A DNA stretch of 64,000 nucleotides from Paenibacillus sp. OVF10 (GTDB lineage: Bacteria > Bacillota > Bacilli > Paenibacillales > Paenibacillaceae), in NCBI GenBank assembly GCA_022836915.1, contig CP094668.1:4650001-4714000 (forward strand), written 5' to 3'. The stretch's first letter is position 1, and every line of letters starts with the position of its first letter. The translations under genes were made by a program, and so were the position numbers. Below are positions 27,064 through 35,237 of this stretch, piece after piece. Under the pieces are notes generated by a model that was given only the letters and a program-made list of their open reading frames with translations, did no database searches and had not been told where the DNA came from.

Positions 27064-27923
27064 GTGAACACCAATATGAACGCTCATCTCGTCTCGAAGG
27101 CAGAACGGCTGTAATCACCGGAGGTGCTGGAGTACTATGCCGCTCCATGGCGGAAGAACTCGCTCGGCACGGTGCAAGTGTAGCCATCCTGAACCGCACC
27201 GTGTCCAAGGGGCAGGAAGTTGTAGCTGCGATTGAAGCTGCCGGTGGCAGAGCGATTGCTATTGCCTGTGACGTAACCCAGGCCGATAGTGTACAAGCGG
27301 CGGCAGATGCTGTACTGGAACAGCTTGGACCATGCGACATTCTTATTAATGGCGCGGGTGGCAATAACGCCACTGCCAACACCACAAATGAAATTTTTAG
27401 ATTGGAAGATCTGGAAAAGAGCGATGTCACTACATTTTTCGATGTAAGTGTAGAGGGATTTCGTCAGGTGATGGATCTGAATTTTGTCGGTTCTCTCATC
27501 CCCACTCAGATCTTTGCAAAACATATGATAGAGCGTGATATTCCCGCTACTGTCATAAACATTTCTTCCATGAGCGCCCCATCGCCCATGACGAAAGTTC
27601 CAGCATACAGCGCTGCGAAGGCAGCGATTAACAACTTCACGCAGTGGCTCGCCGTTCATCTGGCTGAATCCGGTATTCGTGTCAACGCCATTGCACCCGG
27701 GTTTTTCCTGACCGAGCAAAACCGTAATCTATTACTGCAACCAGACGGCTCACCAACGGAACGTTCCAGTAAAATTATTGCGCATACACCCATGCGCCGC
27801 TTTGGCAAACCGGAAGACCTGCTTGGCACATTGATGTGGCTTGCGGATGAAAGACAATCCGGTTTTGTCACTGGCACAGTCATTCCGGTAGATGGCGGAT
27901 TTATGGCATATTCCGGTGTTTAA
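27060..27923 (+). CDS. uxuB: D-mannonate oxidoreductase, SDR type (fructuronate reductase)
   Basis: 287 residues, classical SDR rather than the long-chain mannitol dehydrogenase type of E. coli. Motifs: TGGAGVLC cofactor loop, NRT basic turn, CDVTQ, NGAGGNN, catalytic serine in NISSMSA, YSAAK (Tyr/Lys), and TGTVIPVDGGFMAYSGV at the end. The insertion FRLEDLEKSDVTTFFDVSVEGF is typical of the Bacillus YjmF/UxuB group. It interconverts D-fructuronate and D-mannonate with NAD(H). Overlaps uxuA by four bases. Together with GH67 it completes the route from glucuronoxylan side chains to KDG, except for uronate isomerase (UxaC), which is not in the window. Confidence 0.92.
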   Translation: MSEHQYERSSRLEGRTAVITGGAGVLCRSMAEELARHGASVAILNRTVSKGQEVVAAIEAAGGRAIAIACDVTQADSVQAAADAVLEQLGPCDILINGAGGNNATANTTNEIFRLEDLEKSDVTTFFDVSVEGFRQVMDLNFVGSLIPTQIFAKHMIERDIPATVINISSMSAPSPMTKVPAYSAAKAAINNFTQWLAVHLAESGIRVNAIAPGFFLTEQNRNLLLQPDGSPTERSSKIIAHTPMRRFGKPEDLLGTLMWLADERQSGFVTGTVIPVDGGFMAYSGV

Positions 27924-27944
27924 CGATTTCTTACACAGACACTC

Positions 27945-28075
27945 CGATGAAAGAACAACCTTCCAATCGCTGTTATCCCCAGATTTTATCGATTCACTTC
28001 TCCGAAGGAGAAATCCGGGAATAAAGGCGAGCGCTTCGCTTTTTCAGGTTTTTTCTTTCCTCTCCGTTACGTGCA
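27945..28075. repeat. Interspersed non-coding repeat, copy 1 (diverged)
   Basis: Part of the 345-base gap after uxuB. It shares CGCTGTT, a following GATTCA/GATCCA block, and the segment GCGAGCGCTTCGCTTTTTCAG with the repeats at 38813 and 39078, with several insertions and deletions. No coding capacity seen. Confidence 0.5.
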
Positions 28076-28112
28076 AATGAATCAGTTCAACTAATATAGA
28101 GAATTTATAGAG

Positions 28113-28150
28113 ACCGAAGCTTGGGATACATACCCAGGTTTCGGTTTTTT
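28113..28150 (+). terminator. Terminator of the gntR-uxuAB message
   Basis: Imperfect stem ACCGAAGCTTGGG / CCCAGGTTTCGGT followed by TTTTT, about 190 bases after the uxuB stop. Confidence 0.75.
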
Positions 28151-28190
28151 GCGTTCAAGCATAAGATCCTCCAGCATAGGAAAAGCTTGT

Positions 28191-28230
28191 TATAATGCAT
28201 GTTCAAAAGCAAACTTTTTAAAGAACCTCT
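28191..28230 (+). promoter_or_regulatory. -10 box plus hairpin leader element, copy B
   Basis: TATAAT at 28191-28196, then TGTTCAAAAG...CTTTTT and the motif AACCTCT, in the same order and spacing as copy A at 22210. The DUF421 start follows 38 bases later. Confidence 0.5.
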
Positions 28231-28268
28231 TATAGAGCTATCGTGAAATAAAGGAAGGTGATACATAT

Positions 28269-28997
28269 ATGATGGAAGAAACATGGGTTGTTGCCGTACG
28301 GTCTATTATTGCCTTTCTGACCCTGATCATCTATACAAGGGTGCTGGGCAAACAGCAGATGGGTAACTTGACGTATTTTGATTACATTAACGGCATCACA
28401 ATCGGTTCCATTGCAGGTACGTTTGCAACCGATCTCTCGTCCAAGGCCTGGATTCATTTTGTGGCCTTGACCATTTTCACAATTATTACGATCATCTTTC
28501 AGTATATTACGCTGAAGAATCGCACCATCTCCAAATTAATGGACTCAGATCCCACATTGATCATCCAGAACGGTAAAATTCTCGAACAGAACCTGAGTAA
28601 AATGCGAGTCAAATTTGACGAATTGACCATGATGCTGCGGCAAAAGGATGTATTTGATATTACAACGCTGGATTATGCGATTCTGGAACCAGATGGCAGC
28701 CTTTCGGTTGTTTTGAAACCTGAGAATCAACCGGTAACCGCAAAAGACATGCATATGCACCCGCCGAAGAGCAAGCTGATGACCGAGATTATCATTGATG
28801 GCCTGCTGATTAAGCAAAATCTTGAGGAAAGACACAAAGATATTAATTGGCTCAGTGAACAGCTGAAAAAGCAAAACATTACGATACAGGATATCGCTTT
28901 TGCCGCCATATTACCCAATGACAAATTGTATGTGGACCTGTTCAAGGATAAGATCACCGAAAAAATCGATATGGGCGATTATGAGGGGCCTTTCTAA
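28269..28997 (+). CDS. DUF421 (YetF-like) membrane protein
   Basis: 242 residues. Three membrane segments in the first 90 residues (VVAVRSIIAFLTLIIYTRVLG, YINGITIGSIAGTFA, IHFVALTIFTIITIIFQYIT), then a soluble tail with the family motifs SKLMDSDPTLIIQNGKI, KMRVKFDELTMMLRQKDVFD and DYAILEPDGSLSVVLKPEN. RBS AAAGGAAGGTGATACAT; the ATG at 28272 is an equally possible start. B. subtilis has several paralogues (YetF, YdfR, YrbG) of unknown biochemical role. It is followed by a DUF4363 gene 26 bases later, the usual pairing. No regulator identified beyond the leader element. Confidence 0.88.
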   Translation: MMEETWVVAVRSIIAFLTLIIYTRVLGKQQMGNLTYFDYINGITIGSIAGTFATDLSSKAWIHFVALTIFTIITIIFQYITLKNRTISKLMDSDPTLIIQNGKILEQNLSKMRVKFDELTMMLRQKDVFDITTLDYAILEPDGSLSVVLKPENQPVTAKDMHMHPPKSKLMTEIIIDGLLIKQNLEERHKDINWLSEQLKKQNITIQDIAFAAILPNDKLYVDLFKDKITEKIDMGDYEGPF

Positions 28998-29023
28998 ACT
29001 CTTTACATGAAGGAGGCGGTTGA

Positions 29024-29395
29024 ATGAAAACGCGTTTTTGGCTGCTATATGTGCTTCCGATCTTCCTCATTCTTGTATTCGTTGCGATTATGGCTAGCGG
29101 AGCCTTTCTCAAAAAGCCCTTTGGCAACGATGATCGCTTGCTTGAATCTATACAAACGTTAGAGAAACAGGTTGAGGGAAAACAATGGACTGAAGCCAAG
29201 TCTCAAGTTAATTACGCAATGCAAGCTTGGGATAAGGTCGTTAACCGCATTCAGTTCAGTGTGGAACGTGAAACGATATATGATATTCTGGGCACGCTTG
29301 CTCGGATCAAGGGCGGCGTTGCGGCAGAGGATGATAAGGCGATTATGGAAGAGATTTATTACTTTTATGTGTTATGGGATAATCTTGGAGATTAG
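29024..29395 (+). CDS. DUF4363 family protein
   Basis: 123 residues; RBS GAAGGAGGCGGTTGA. An N-terminal membrane anchor or uncleaved signal (FWLLYVLPIFLILVFVAIM) is followed by a helical extracytoplasmic part with LLESIQTLEKQVEGKQWTEAKSQV, AWDKVVNRIQFSVERE and a tail ending EEIYYFYVLWDNLGD, all typical of DUF4363. Its steady linkage to DUF421 genes suggests a membrane complex. Biochemical function unknown. Confidence 0.85.
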   Translation: MKTRFWLLYVLPIFLILVFVAIMASGAFLKKPFGNDDRLLESIQTLEKQVEGKQWTEAKSQVNYAMQAWDKVVNRIQFSVERETIYDILGTLARIKGGVAAEDDKAIMEEIYYFYVLWDNLGD

Positions 29396-29442
29396 GTTCA
29401 ATGTGTTCAATATCAGACTCTAATATCAGATGTACGTCCAAA

Positions 29443-29490
29443 AGCAAAAGGCACTCTCCTTTCATGAAGAAAGGAAGTGCCTTTTTTGCT
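29443..29490. terminator. Strong terminator after the DUF421/DUF4363 pair
   Basis: Long stem from AGCAAAAGGCACT to AGTGCCTTTTTTGCT with an inner TCCTTTC/GAAAGGA pairing. It is flanked by A and T tracts, so it can also serve the convergent M50-like gene ending at 29510. Confidence 0.85.
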
Positions 29491-29509
29491 TTGTATACCT
29501 TTATAACCA

Positions 29510-30220
29510 TTACGCTCTTCGTAATCCCCGAGACCGTGACGCTCGCGAAGTGCTTTCTTTGCGGAAAAAGAGACCGAGTGCTCCCTTGGCACACCACAGC
29601 GAAAATAGAGCAAACAGCGTTCCCCAGAACAGTGCGGGAAGGAATGTCTGTTGAGCGAGATTCGCTGCATCCCCTGCCCGTGAAGGCTGAGTCCAGGACA
29701 TAAATCCAACGTATACCGCACTAACAACCGACTCTTCCAGTGTAAGAAACGCCAGTAACAGATAATAGAACTTCACGATCTTGGCGCCAAAAATCATAAT
29801 GACCACATTCAGAACGATAAACCCGGTCAGCCATAACATACCGAACTCCCCTCTTACATATAACAGGAGCGACACCAGAGCGACAGCCGTCATAATACCG
29901 AGTCCCCACATGTGCAAGCCTTTGCGGTATAAGTAAAACAACAGCCAGGCGAACAGTGATGCACTGATATATCCCGCCAGAGAAACCAGGATCGATCTGC
30001 CTGGCGTCAGCATGGAAGAGTAAGTTACACCACTATGATCAGCGTACAATTCAATGCGCAACACTTTACCGGACAATACCAGTGTCATTAGTGCATGACT
30101 GAATTCATGGATCATCGTATCCAGGTTACGGAACAAGGACGAAAATGGGATGAATCGTGTAAGAAAGACGGAGCCTAGTAGGAACAGTATCGTTTTGACC
30201 CACTTATTCAATCGTGCCAT
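29510..30220 (-). CDS. M50-like membrane metallopeptidase
   Basis: 236 residues with about six membrane segments. The zinc motif HEFSH lies in DTMIHEFSHALMTLVLSGKVLRIELY, in or next to the first segments as in site-2-type proteases; HSGVTYSSMLTPGRSILVSLAGYIS follows and matches the M50B-like group. The C-terminal tail is Arg/Ser-rich (KESTSRASRSRGLRRA). No PDZ domain, so it is a minimal member with unknown substrate. RBS AAAGGAGGTATGGC on the minus strand, with a start possible at the ATG used here. Convergent with the DUF4363 gene; 40 bases downstream of the next unknown gene. Confidence 0.8.
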   Translation of the reverse strand: MARLNKWVKTILFLLGSVFLTRFIPFSSLFRNLDTMIHEFSHALMTLVLSGKVLRIELYADHSGVTYSSMLTPGRSILVSLAGYISASLFAWLLFYLYRKGLHMWGLGIMTAVALVSLLLYVRGEFGMLWLTGFIVLNVVIMIFGAKIVKFYYLLLAFLTLEESVVSAVYVGFMSWTQPSRAGDAANLAQQTFLPALFWGTLFALFSLWCAKGALGLFFRKESTSRASRSRGLRRA

Positions 30221-30259
30221 ACCTCCTTTACCTTCAAGTAAACAAGCCTATTCTTTATA

Positions 30260-30736
30260 CTACGCTTTTTTCACTCGATTCGTTTCGGCTTCCGAACTGT
30301 AAGGCGCAGTGCTCCATCCACCAGCAGAAGCTCCGATTGTGTCCAATGAAAAAGAAGATAGGTCATATCGGCCTTTTTCAGCCTCTAGTGTAACGAGCAG
30401 TCGATTCCGCATCCGACGGAGAGCATAGTGCACGAATTGATCTGCAACCTCACTTTGTATCAGGGTAACATAAGCATAAAGGGAATGATCGACAGGTTCA
30501 TCAAGCGGACTCACCCCTGCACATGAAAATTCCGTCCTCACGCCCGCACTCTGAAGTATGGACAATGCCTTCACAAGTTCGGCATCAACTTCAACACCGT
30601 TCCAAATCTCTGTTTTCTTCGCGGATACCGTATGTTTATCACGTTCCGTCCAGTGCATCAGCTCCAGCTTCCGCCGTCTCCATAGATGGGCAGGCTGTTC
30701 ACTTAACAGCACTTCATGTTCCTCATTTAAATTCAT
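30260..30736 (-). CDS. Hypothetical protein
   Basis: 158 residues, start ATG after AACAGGAGGACGCATTAG. I do not recognise the family with certainty. The N-terminus is polar (LSEQPAHLWRRRKLELMHWTERDKHTV). The core VKALSILQSAGVRTEFSCAGV, DHSLYAYVTLI and FVHYALRRM looks like a small alpha/beta domain: the EFSCAG motif after a GV-T turn occurs in several uncharacterised Bacillales proteins. No signal peptide or membrane segment. It lies between the zinc-transport operon and the M50-like gene on the same strand, separated from znuA by a hairpin. Confidence 0.6.
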   Translation of the reverse strand: MNLNEEHEVLLSEQPAHLWRRRKLELMHWTERDKHTVSAKKTEIWNGVEVDAELVKALSILQSAGVRTEFSCAGVSPLDEPVDHSLYAYVTLIQSEVADQFVHYALRRMRNRLLVTLEAEKGRYDLSSFSLDTIGASAGGWSTAPYSSEAETNRVKKA

Positions 30737-30784
30737 CTAATGCGTCCTCCTGTTATCCTTGATCCGGTCCCTTATTCAACAAAT

Positions 30785-30808
30785 AGAGAGCACATCCCTG
30801 TGCTCTCT
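30785..30808. terminator. Hairpin after znuA
   Basis: Perfect 10-bp stem AGAGAGCACA / TGTGCTCTCT with the loop TCCC. A second smaller hairpin (GCTTTGC/GGCAAAG) follows at 30809-30827. There is only a weak T-tract, so termination of the znu message may be partial. Confidence 0.6.
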
Positions 30809-30899
30809 GCTTTGCAAAAGGCAAAGGAATGGCGATCCATTCCTCAGCATGTTGTATTATTGTACCTTTTTCGGTGAAAGGCATCAAACTGATCTTTTA

Positions 30900-32015
30900 T
30901 TATTCGTTCAGCGCCAGTTTTAGAGCCTCCAGGTTCTGCCTCATCACGCTAATGTAGTCCATTCCCGCCGCAATTTCTTCCTCGGTGAGTCCCTCAATCG
31001 GGTTCAATACAGCCGTCTTGGCTCCCACTTCACTTGCAATCGTCTCAGACACTTTGGATGAAACCAGTGTTTCGAAGAAAATTGTCTTCACCTGATGCTC
31101 TTTTGCAAAATCAATGACAGATGCCATCTGCGCAGCTGAAGGTTCTTGCTCAGGAGACAATCCTGCGATGGGCACCTGTTGCAATCCGTATTCCTGTGCA
31201 AGGTAACCAAATGCAGCGTGTTGTGTGATGAAATCCTTGCGCTTGCTATCCGTCACAGCCGCTTTGAAGTCCTGATCCAGTGACTCCAGTTGAGCAACGT
31301 AGGCATCTGCATTCTGCTTGAACTGTTCAGCGTGTTCTGGAGCAGCCTGCGCTAATCCCGCTTCAATATTACGTACTTCTTTGACAGCCAATGCAGGTGA
31401 CAGCCATACGTGGGGATCGAGTCCACCGTGATCGTGATCATGTCCTGCTTCTGCCTCGGCGTCATGATCGTGGTCGTGTTCTTCAGTAGTCGCTTCATCC
31501 GCATGATCGTGATCATGTTCTTCTGTAGTCGCTTCATTCGCATGGTCATGATCGTGGTCATGTTCTGTTGCCTCTGAATCTTCATGATGGTGATCATGCT
31601 CTTCACCTTCAAGCAGGTTAATTCCATGACTCGCTTCCACTTGAATGAGCGAAGTGTTGCTCAGACTTCCGGTGACCTGATCCATCCATGATTCCATACC
31701 CGCACCGTTGTATACAAGCACGTCCGCTTTTTCAATGCTGGCAATATCTTGTGGTGTTGGCTCCCAATCATGGGGCTCCATTCCTGCTGGAACAAGCGTA
31801 TGCACATCGGCCAGATCACCTGCCACATTTTTGGTGAACTCGTACATCGGGTAGAAGCTGACCTGCACGTTTAATTTTGCGGTTTCCGTCTCGACTGGAA
31901 CGGAAGTGCCTGTCGAAGTTGTATTTGCATCAGAAGCGGATTTTTGTCCGCAGCCTGCGACGATAAGTGTGAGACTGAACAACAATCCGAGCGTAGCTTT
32001 TTTACTGAATTTCAT
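30900..32015 (-). CDS. znuA: Zinc ABC transporter substrate-binding lipoprotein
   Basis: The ATG of MKFSKKATLG is chosen because AGGAGGAATACATCAC precedes it; the longer frame lacks a signal peptide. Lipoprotein signal with lipobox LIVAGC. Cluster A-I fold: VSFYPMYEFTKNVAGDLADVHTLVPAGMEPHDWEPTPQD split over the first lobe with a zinc histidine, then a long His/Asp-rich loop (repeated EEHDHDH units), then HVWLSPALAVKEV, TQHAAFGYLAQEYGL and FFETLVSSK. Captures Zn2+ outside the cell for ZnuBC. About 371 residues. Last gene of the znuCBA message; overlaps znuB by 14 bases. Confidence 0.93.
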   Translation of the reverse strand: MKFSKKATLGLLFSLTLIVAGCGQKSASDANTTSTGTSVPVETETAKLNVQVSFYPMYEFTKNVAGDLADVHTLVPAGMEPHDWEPTPQDIASIEKADVLVYNGAGMESWMDQVTGSLSNTSLIQVEASHGINLLEGEEHDHHHEDSEATEHDHDHDHANEATTEEHDHDHADEATTEEHDHDHDAEAEAGHDHDHGGLDPHVWLSPALAVKEVRNIEAGLAQAAPEHAEQFKQNADAYVAQLESLDQDFKAAVTDSKRKDFITQHAAFGYLAQEYGLQQVPIAGLSPEQEPSAAQMASVIDFAKEHQVKTIFFETLVSSKVSETIASEVGAKTAVLNPIEGLTEEEIAAGMDYISVMRQNLEALKLALNE

Positions 32016-32894
32016 GTGATGTATTCCTCCTAGAATGGTTGACCAGAATGACGTGCTGTGATTTCGTTTCTTTGCTATGACGCTTGCGGTTATATCGTGC
32101 AATCAGCTTTTGCGCTGATATTCCAGTCAATAGGATGACCAACAGGATGAGTGCAATTGTTCCTCCCGGTGGTGTATTTAGATGGTAAGATGTTATGAGT
32201 CCGCTAAAAATACCAATTAATCCTGTAATTACAGCGACAATAATCGCTGCTGTAAAACTGCGAGACACTCTTAGTGCCAAGGCAGCAGGCAATACAATGA
32301 GAGCAGACACCAGCAACACACCGACGATCGGCATGGCTGAAGCTACAGTCATTCCTGTCAGAATGGCAAATGCAAACGATAAACCTTTTACCTGAACGCC
32401 CCCAATGGAAGCTGTTTCTTCATCAAACGTAAAGCTATACAACGGTCTCCGGAGCAGGATGAAAAAAGTAAACCAATGACACATACCCCTGCCATCATCC
32501 ACAACTGTATATCGCTAACCGCGACAATAGATCCGAATAAGTATGAACTGAATGTCTTGGACAGATTGGTTTTGAGACTCATCAACACTACAGCAAGAGC
32601 CAGTCCCGAAGTCATGATGATCGCCACAGGTACCTCGCTGTAGGTTCGGTAGCTTCGACGTAGTTGTTCAACCAGTAAAGCACCGATAATTGCAATGGCG
32701 AATCCGCAGATCACGGGGTTAAGATTCATGACCGAACCGAGCGCAACCCCTGCCAGTGAGACATGGGATAACGTGTCCGCCATAAGGACCTGCCGCCTGA
32801 GCATCAGATAGACCCCGAGAATTGGAGCGATGACTCCAATCAATCCACCTGCCCAGAAGGCACGTTGCATGAATTCGTACTCAAACACTGCCAT
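32002..32894 (-). CDS. znuB: Zinc ABC transporter permease; one frameshift
   Basis: About 297 residues with eight or nine membrane segments. Starts MAVFEYEFMQRAFWAGGLIG, with VYLMLRRQVLMADTLSHVSLAGVALG, the usual ABC-3 family opening, and later FDEETASIGGVQV and IVGVLLVSALIVLPAALAL. The frame breaks at the A-run 32462-32467: one T missing on the coding strand puts FFILLRRPLYSFTFDEE out of frame. RBS GAAAGTGAGGAATGGC overlaps the znuC end. The first 55 bases overlap znuC, so the two are translationally coupled. Confidence 0.9.
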
Positions 32895-33547
32895 TCCTCA
32901 CTTTCTTGCCGCTCCAGAGTAATCGTTCGGTCCAATCGATCTCCCATCTCTTCCAGTCCATGAGTAACCATAATAATAGTTATCCCATGAGCATCAACAT
33001 AGTGTCGCATCAGATTGTAAAATCCTTCACGACTGTGACGGTCCATTCCCGTTGTCGGCTCATCTAGTACCAGAACCTGCGGTTGCCCAGCCATAGCTCT
33101 TGCAATACAGATCCGTTGCTTCTGTCCACCAGACAGCTCACCGACTCGTGTATTCCGATATTCCCACATGCCAACTTCACGCAGACTGCGTTCAACGATG
33201 GCATCCTGCGTTGCTGTGAATCTGCGGAATAATCCCAACCTGGTGTAACACCCGGACCGGACCAGTTCATTCACCGTACTGGGAAATCCACTATTAAACG
33301 ATGCCACCTGCTGGGGCACATAACCGATATTGGACTTGTTCCCACGTTTCAACTGCGGATTCATATGTATCGTGCCACTCCAGGGCTTCAATAGCCCCAG
33401 TAGCAGCTTTAACAGGGTCGTTTTGGCAGAACCATTGGGACCTGTGATGCCTATAAACTCTCCCACATGGATATCCAGCGACAGTTGATCAATGACCGGC
33501 TCTTTGCCATATCCAAATACAACATCACGCATGGAGGATAGTATCAT
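32840..33547 (-). CDS. znuC: Zinc ABC transporter ATP-binding protein
   Basis: 235 residues. Walker A GPNGSAKTT, Q-loop in IGYVPQQVASFN, signature ELSGGQKQR, Walker B VLVLDEPT, and the switch histidine in MVTHGLEE. The C-terminal tail has WQCLSTNSCN, two cysteines that could bind metal; similar tails exist in other Gram-positive ZnuC proteins. First gene of znuC-znuB-znuA. A Zur box lies 12-32 bases upstream of the start codon, so repression by zinc-loaded Zur is very likely. RBS GAGGGAAATGC. Confidence 0.92.
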   Translation of the reverse strand: MILSSMRDVVFGYGKEPVIDQLSLDIHVGEFIGITGPNGSAKTTLLKLLLGLLKPWSGTIHMNPQLKRGNKSNIGYVPQQVASFNSGFPSTVNELVRSGCYTRLGLFRRFTATQDAIVERSLREVGMWEYRNTRVGELSGGQKQRICIARAMAGQPQVLVLDEPTTGMDRHSREGFYNLMRHYVDAHGITIIMVTHGLEEMGDRLDRTITLERQESEEWQCLSTNSCNVPSGQVD

Positions 33548-33558
33548 GCATTTCCCTC

Positions 33559-33579
33559 TTTTCGTAAATATTACGATTT
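33559..33579. promoter_or_regulatory. Zur box before znuCBA
   Basis: Core TCGTAAATATTACGA differs from the Bacillus Zur core TCGTAATNATTACGA at one base. It lies between znuC and the L33 gene. Confidence 0.85.
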
Positions 33580-33597
33580 GAAAATAACAAAAAATTT

Positions 33598-33747
33598 TTA
33601 TCTGGTTTCCCGGTGGATCGTCATTTTCTTCAAACGTGGGGAGTACTTCTTCATCTCAAGTCTCTCTGGATGGTTACGTTTGTTCTTGGTTGTTGTATAG
33701 TTGCGGTCCCCGCACTCGGTACAGGCTAAGGTTACAATGACTCTCAT
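33598..33747 (-). CDS. rpmG: 50S ribosomal protein L33, zinc-independent type
   Basis: 49 residues, ATG after GAGGAGGCAACAACC. Sequence begins MRVIVTLACTECGDRNYTTT and ends YSPRLKKMTIHRETR. It keeps one CxxC (CTEC), but the second cysteine pair of the zinc-binding form is replaced by YSPRLKK, so it cannot form the four-cysteine ribbon and should count as the C-minus type. Such paralogues replace the zinc form under zinc starvation. It is flanked by Zur boxes on both sides; the one at 33768 is 21 bases upstream of its start. Confidence 0.92.
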   Translation of the reverse strand: MRVIVTLACTECGDRNYTTTKNKRNHPERLEMKKYSPRLKKMTIHRETR

Positions 33748-33767
33748 GGTTGTTGCCTCCTCTTATT

Positions 33768-33788
33768 TAATCGTAATTATTACTATTT
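33768..33788. promoter_or_regulatory. Zur box before rpmG
   Basis: Core TCGTAATTATTACTA matches the Bacillus Zur consensus except for one base (T for G) in the right arm. It lies in the promoter region of the L33 gene. Confidence 0.88.
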
Positions 33789-33817
33789 AATGATATTAGT
33801 CTATAGCTTTTCTTTTG

Positions 33818-35016
33818 TCAACTCCACGCTGGAAAGGGATCTTTCAGTTCACGCCAGCTCATCAACATCTCTTCCTCCGTAAGAAGGGTCTCATCCAATG
33901 TACGTTCAATCTCCGCCCGGTCCATGTCAATGCCGATGAATACCAATTTCGTCACCCGGTCACCCCACTCATCATCCCAGTCCGGTATGCTTGGCAGCGT
34001 GTCGCCAAAATGAAGTTGCCTTTCCTCCTCACTCATCGCACCTACCCATATTCCTGCTGGCGCAAGCTGCTTTGATGTGCCTGCATGACTGAAAGAGATC
34101 GCCATATGGTTCCTTGTTGCCAGCCACATCAGGCCTTTGGATCGCACGATATTATCTGGCCATTTCGCAATCCAACGCAGCAACCGTTCCGGGTGGAATG
34201 GACGTTTACGATGATAGACAAATGAATGAATTCCATATTCTTCAGTCTCCGGGGTATGTTCCTCTTTCATTAATTCGCGGATCCAACCCGCTGACTGGCT
34301 TGCTTTTTCAAAATCAAAACGTCCCGTATTCATTATCTCTCTCGGATCAATCTGCCCATGTGTCGTGCGAATGAGCCTGGCTTCTGGTTGCATGGCGTGT
34401 AGTGCCTTTTCAAGCTTCGAAAGTTCTTCCTCCGAGACCAAATCACATTTGTTCAGAATCAGCACATCACAGAATTCCACCTGATCCGTCAGCAGATGAA
34501 CGATTCCGCGAACATCGTCCTCCCCGCTTCCTGTCCACGATCCTTCAGTGTTTCTTTGGAATAAAAATCACGCCAGAACTGGGCAGCATCAACAACTGTA
34601 ACCATCGTGTCGAGACGAGTGAATTTCGTGAAATCAATGCCGAGTTCCTCGTCGATATACGTAAACGTCTGCGCAACAGGTACCGGCTCACCAATCCCAG
34701 TGGATTCAATCAATATGTAGTCAAAAGAACCATCCAAAGCCAGACGCTCGACTTCTTTCAGCAGATCCTCCCGTAAGGTGCAGCAGATGCAACCATTGGA
34801 CATCTCTACCAGTTTCTCATCAATACGTGATAATCCTCCACCATCTCGTATTAAACCTGCATCGATGTTAACCTCACTGAGATCATTAACGATAACAGCA
34901 ACCCGCATCCCCTCGCGGTTATGAAGCACATGATTAAGAAGTGTCGTTTTGCCTGCACCCAAATATCCACTAAGTACGGTTACTGGAACCCGCTGTTGAA
35001 CCTGTTGATCTGACAT
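33818..35016 (-). CDS. COG0523 GTPase, putative zinc metallochaperone (YciC/ZigA type); one frameshift
   Basis: The ATG of MSDQQVQQRVPV follows GGAGGAAGCAGAA. Motifs: Walker A GYLGAGKTT, the metal motif GCICC (CxCC), the switch ESTGIGEP, and NKCD for guanine. The C-terminal CobW domain has GLMWLATRNHMAISFSHAG. The frame breaks at the C-run 34522-34525; the corrected frame is GEDDVRGIVHLLTDQVEFCDVL, joining both halves into about 399 residues. COG0523 proteins of this group deliver zinc to client enzymes in starvation. The Zur box at 35051-35071, 35 bases upstream, supports that role. Confidence 0.9.
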
Positions 35017-35050
35017 TTCTGCTTCCTCCACTCTGTTTAAGTTTTAACTT

Positions 35051-35071
35051 TAATCGTAATTATTACTATTA
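35051..35071. promoter_or_regulatory. Zur box before the COG0523 gene
   Basis: Same core as at 33768 (TCGTAATTATTACTA), 35 bases upstream of the COG0523 start. A further TTAATC-N11-GATTAA palindrome at 35139-35161, just before the divergent permease, keeps only one Zur-like half-site and may or may not be functional. Confidence 0.88.
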
Positions 35072-35237
35072 AGTATGCAATCCGAACTATACCGCAGTTT
35101 TCTCTCGGTTGTCAACTCTAATATGATGAAAAATCTTGATTAATCGTAAAAACGTTGATTAAAACATAGGAATGATGTATGTTGCCGCACGTACAAGCAT
35201 ATATTTTAGCAAAGTCCTAGTTGTGGAGGTCTGTTTC

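Noticed and set aside
27135..27719. 194-residue minus-strand ORF opposite uxuB
   Set aside because: Antisense shadow of a clear SDR gene.
31430..31575. Short-period repeats as a possible CRISPR-like array
   Set aside because: They are in-frame codons of the ZnuA His-rich loop; no spacers.
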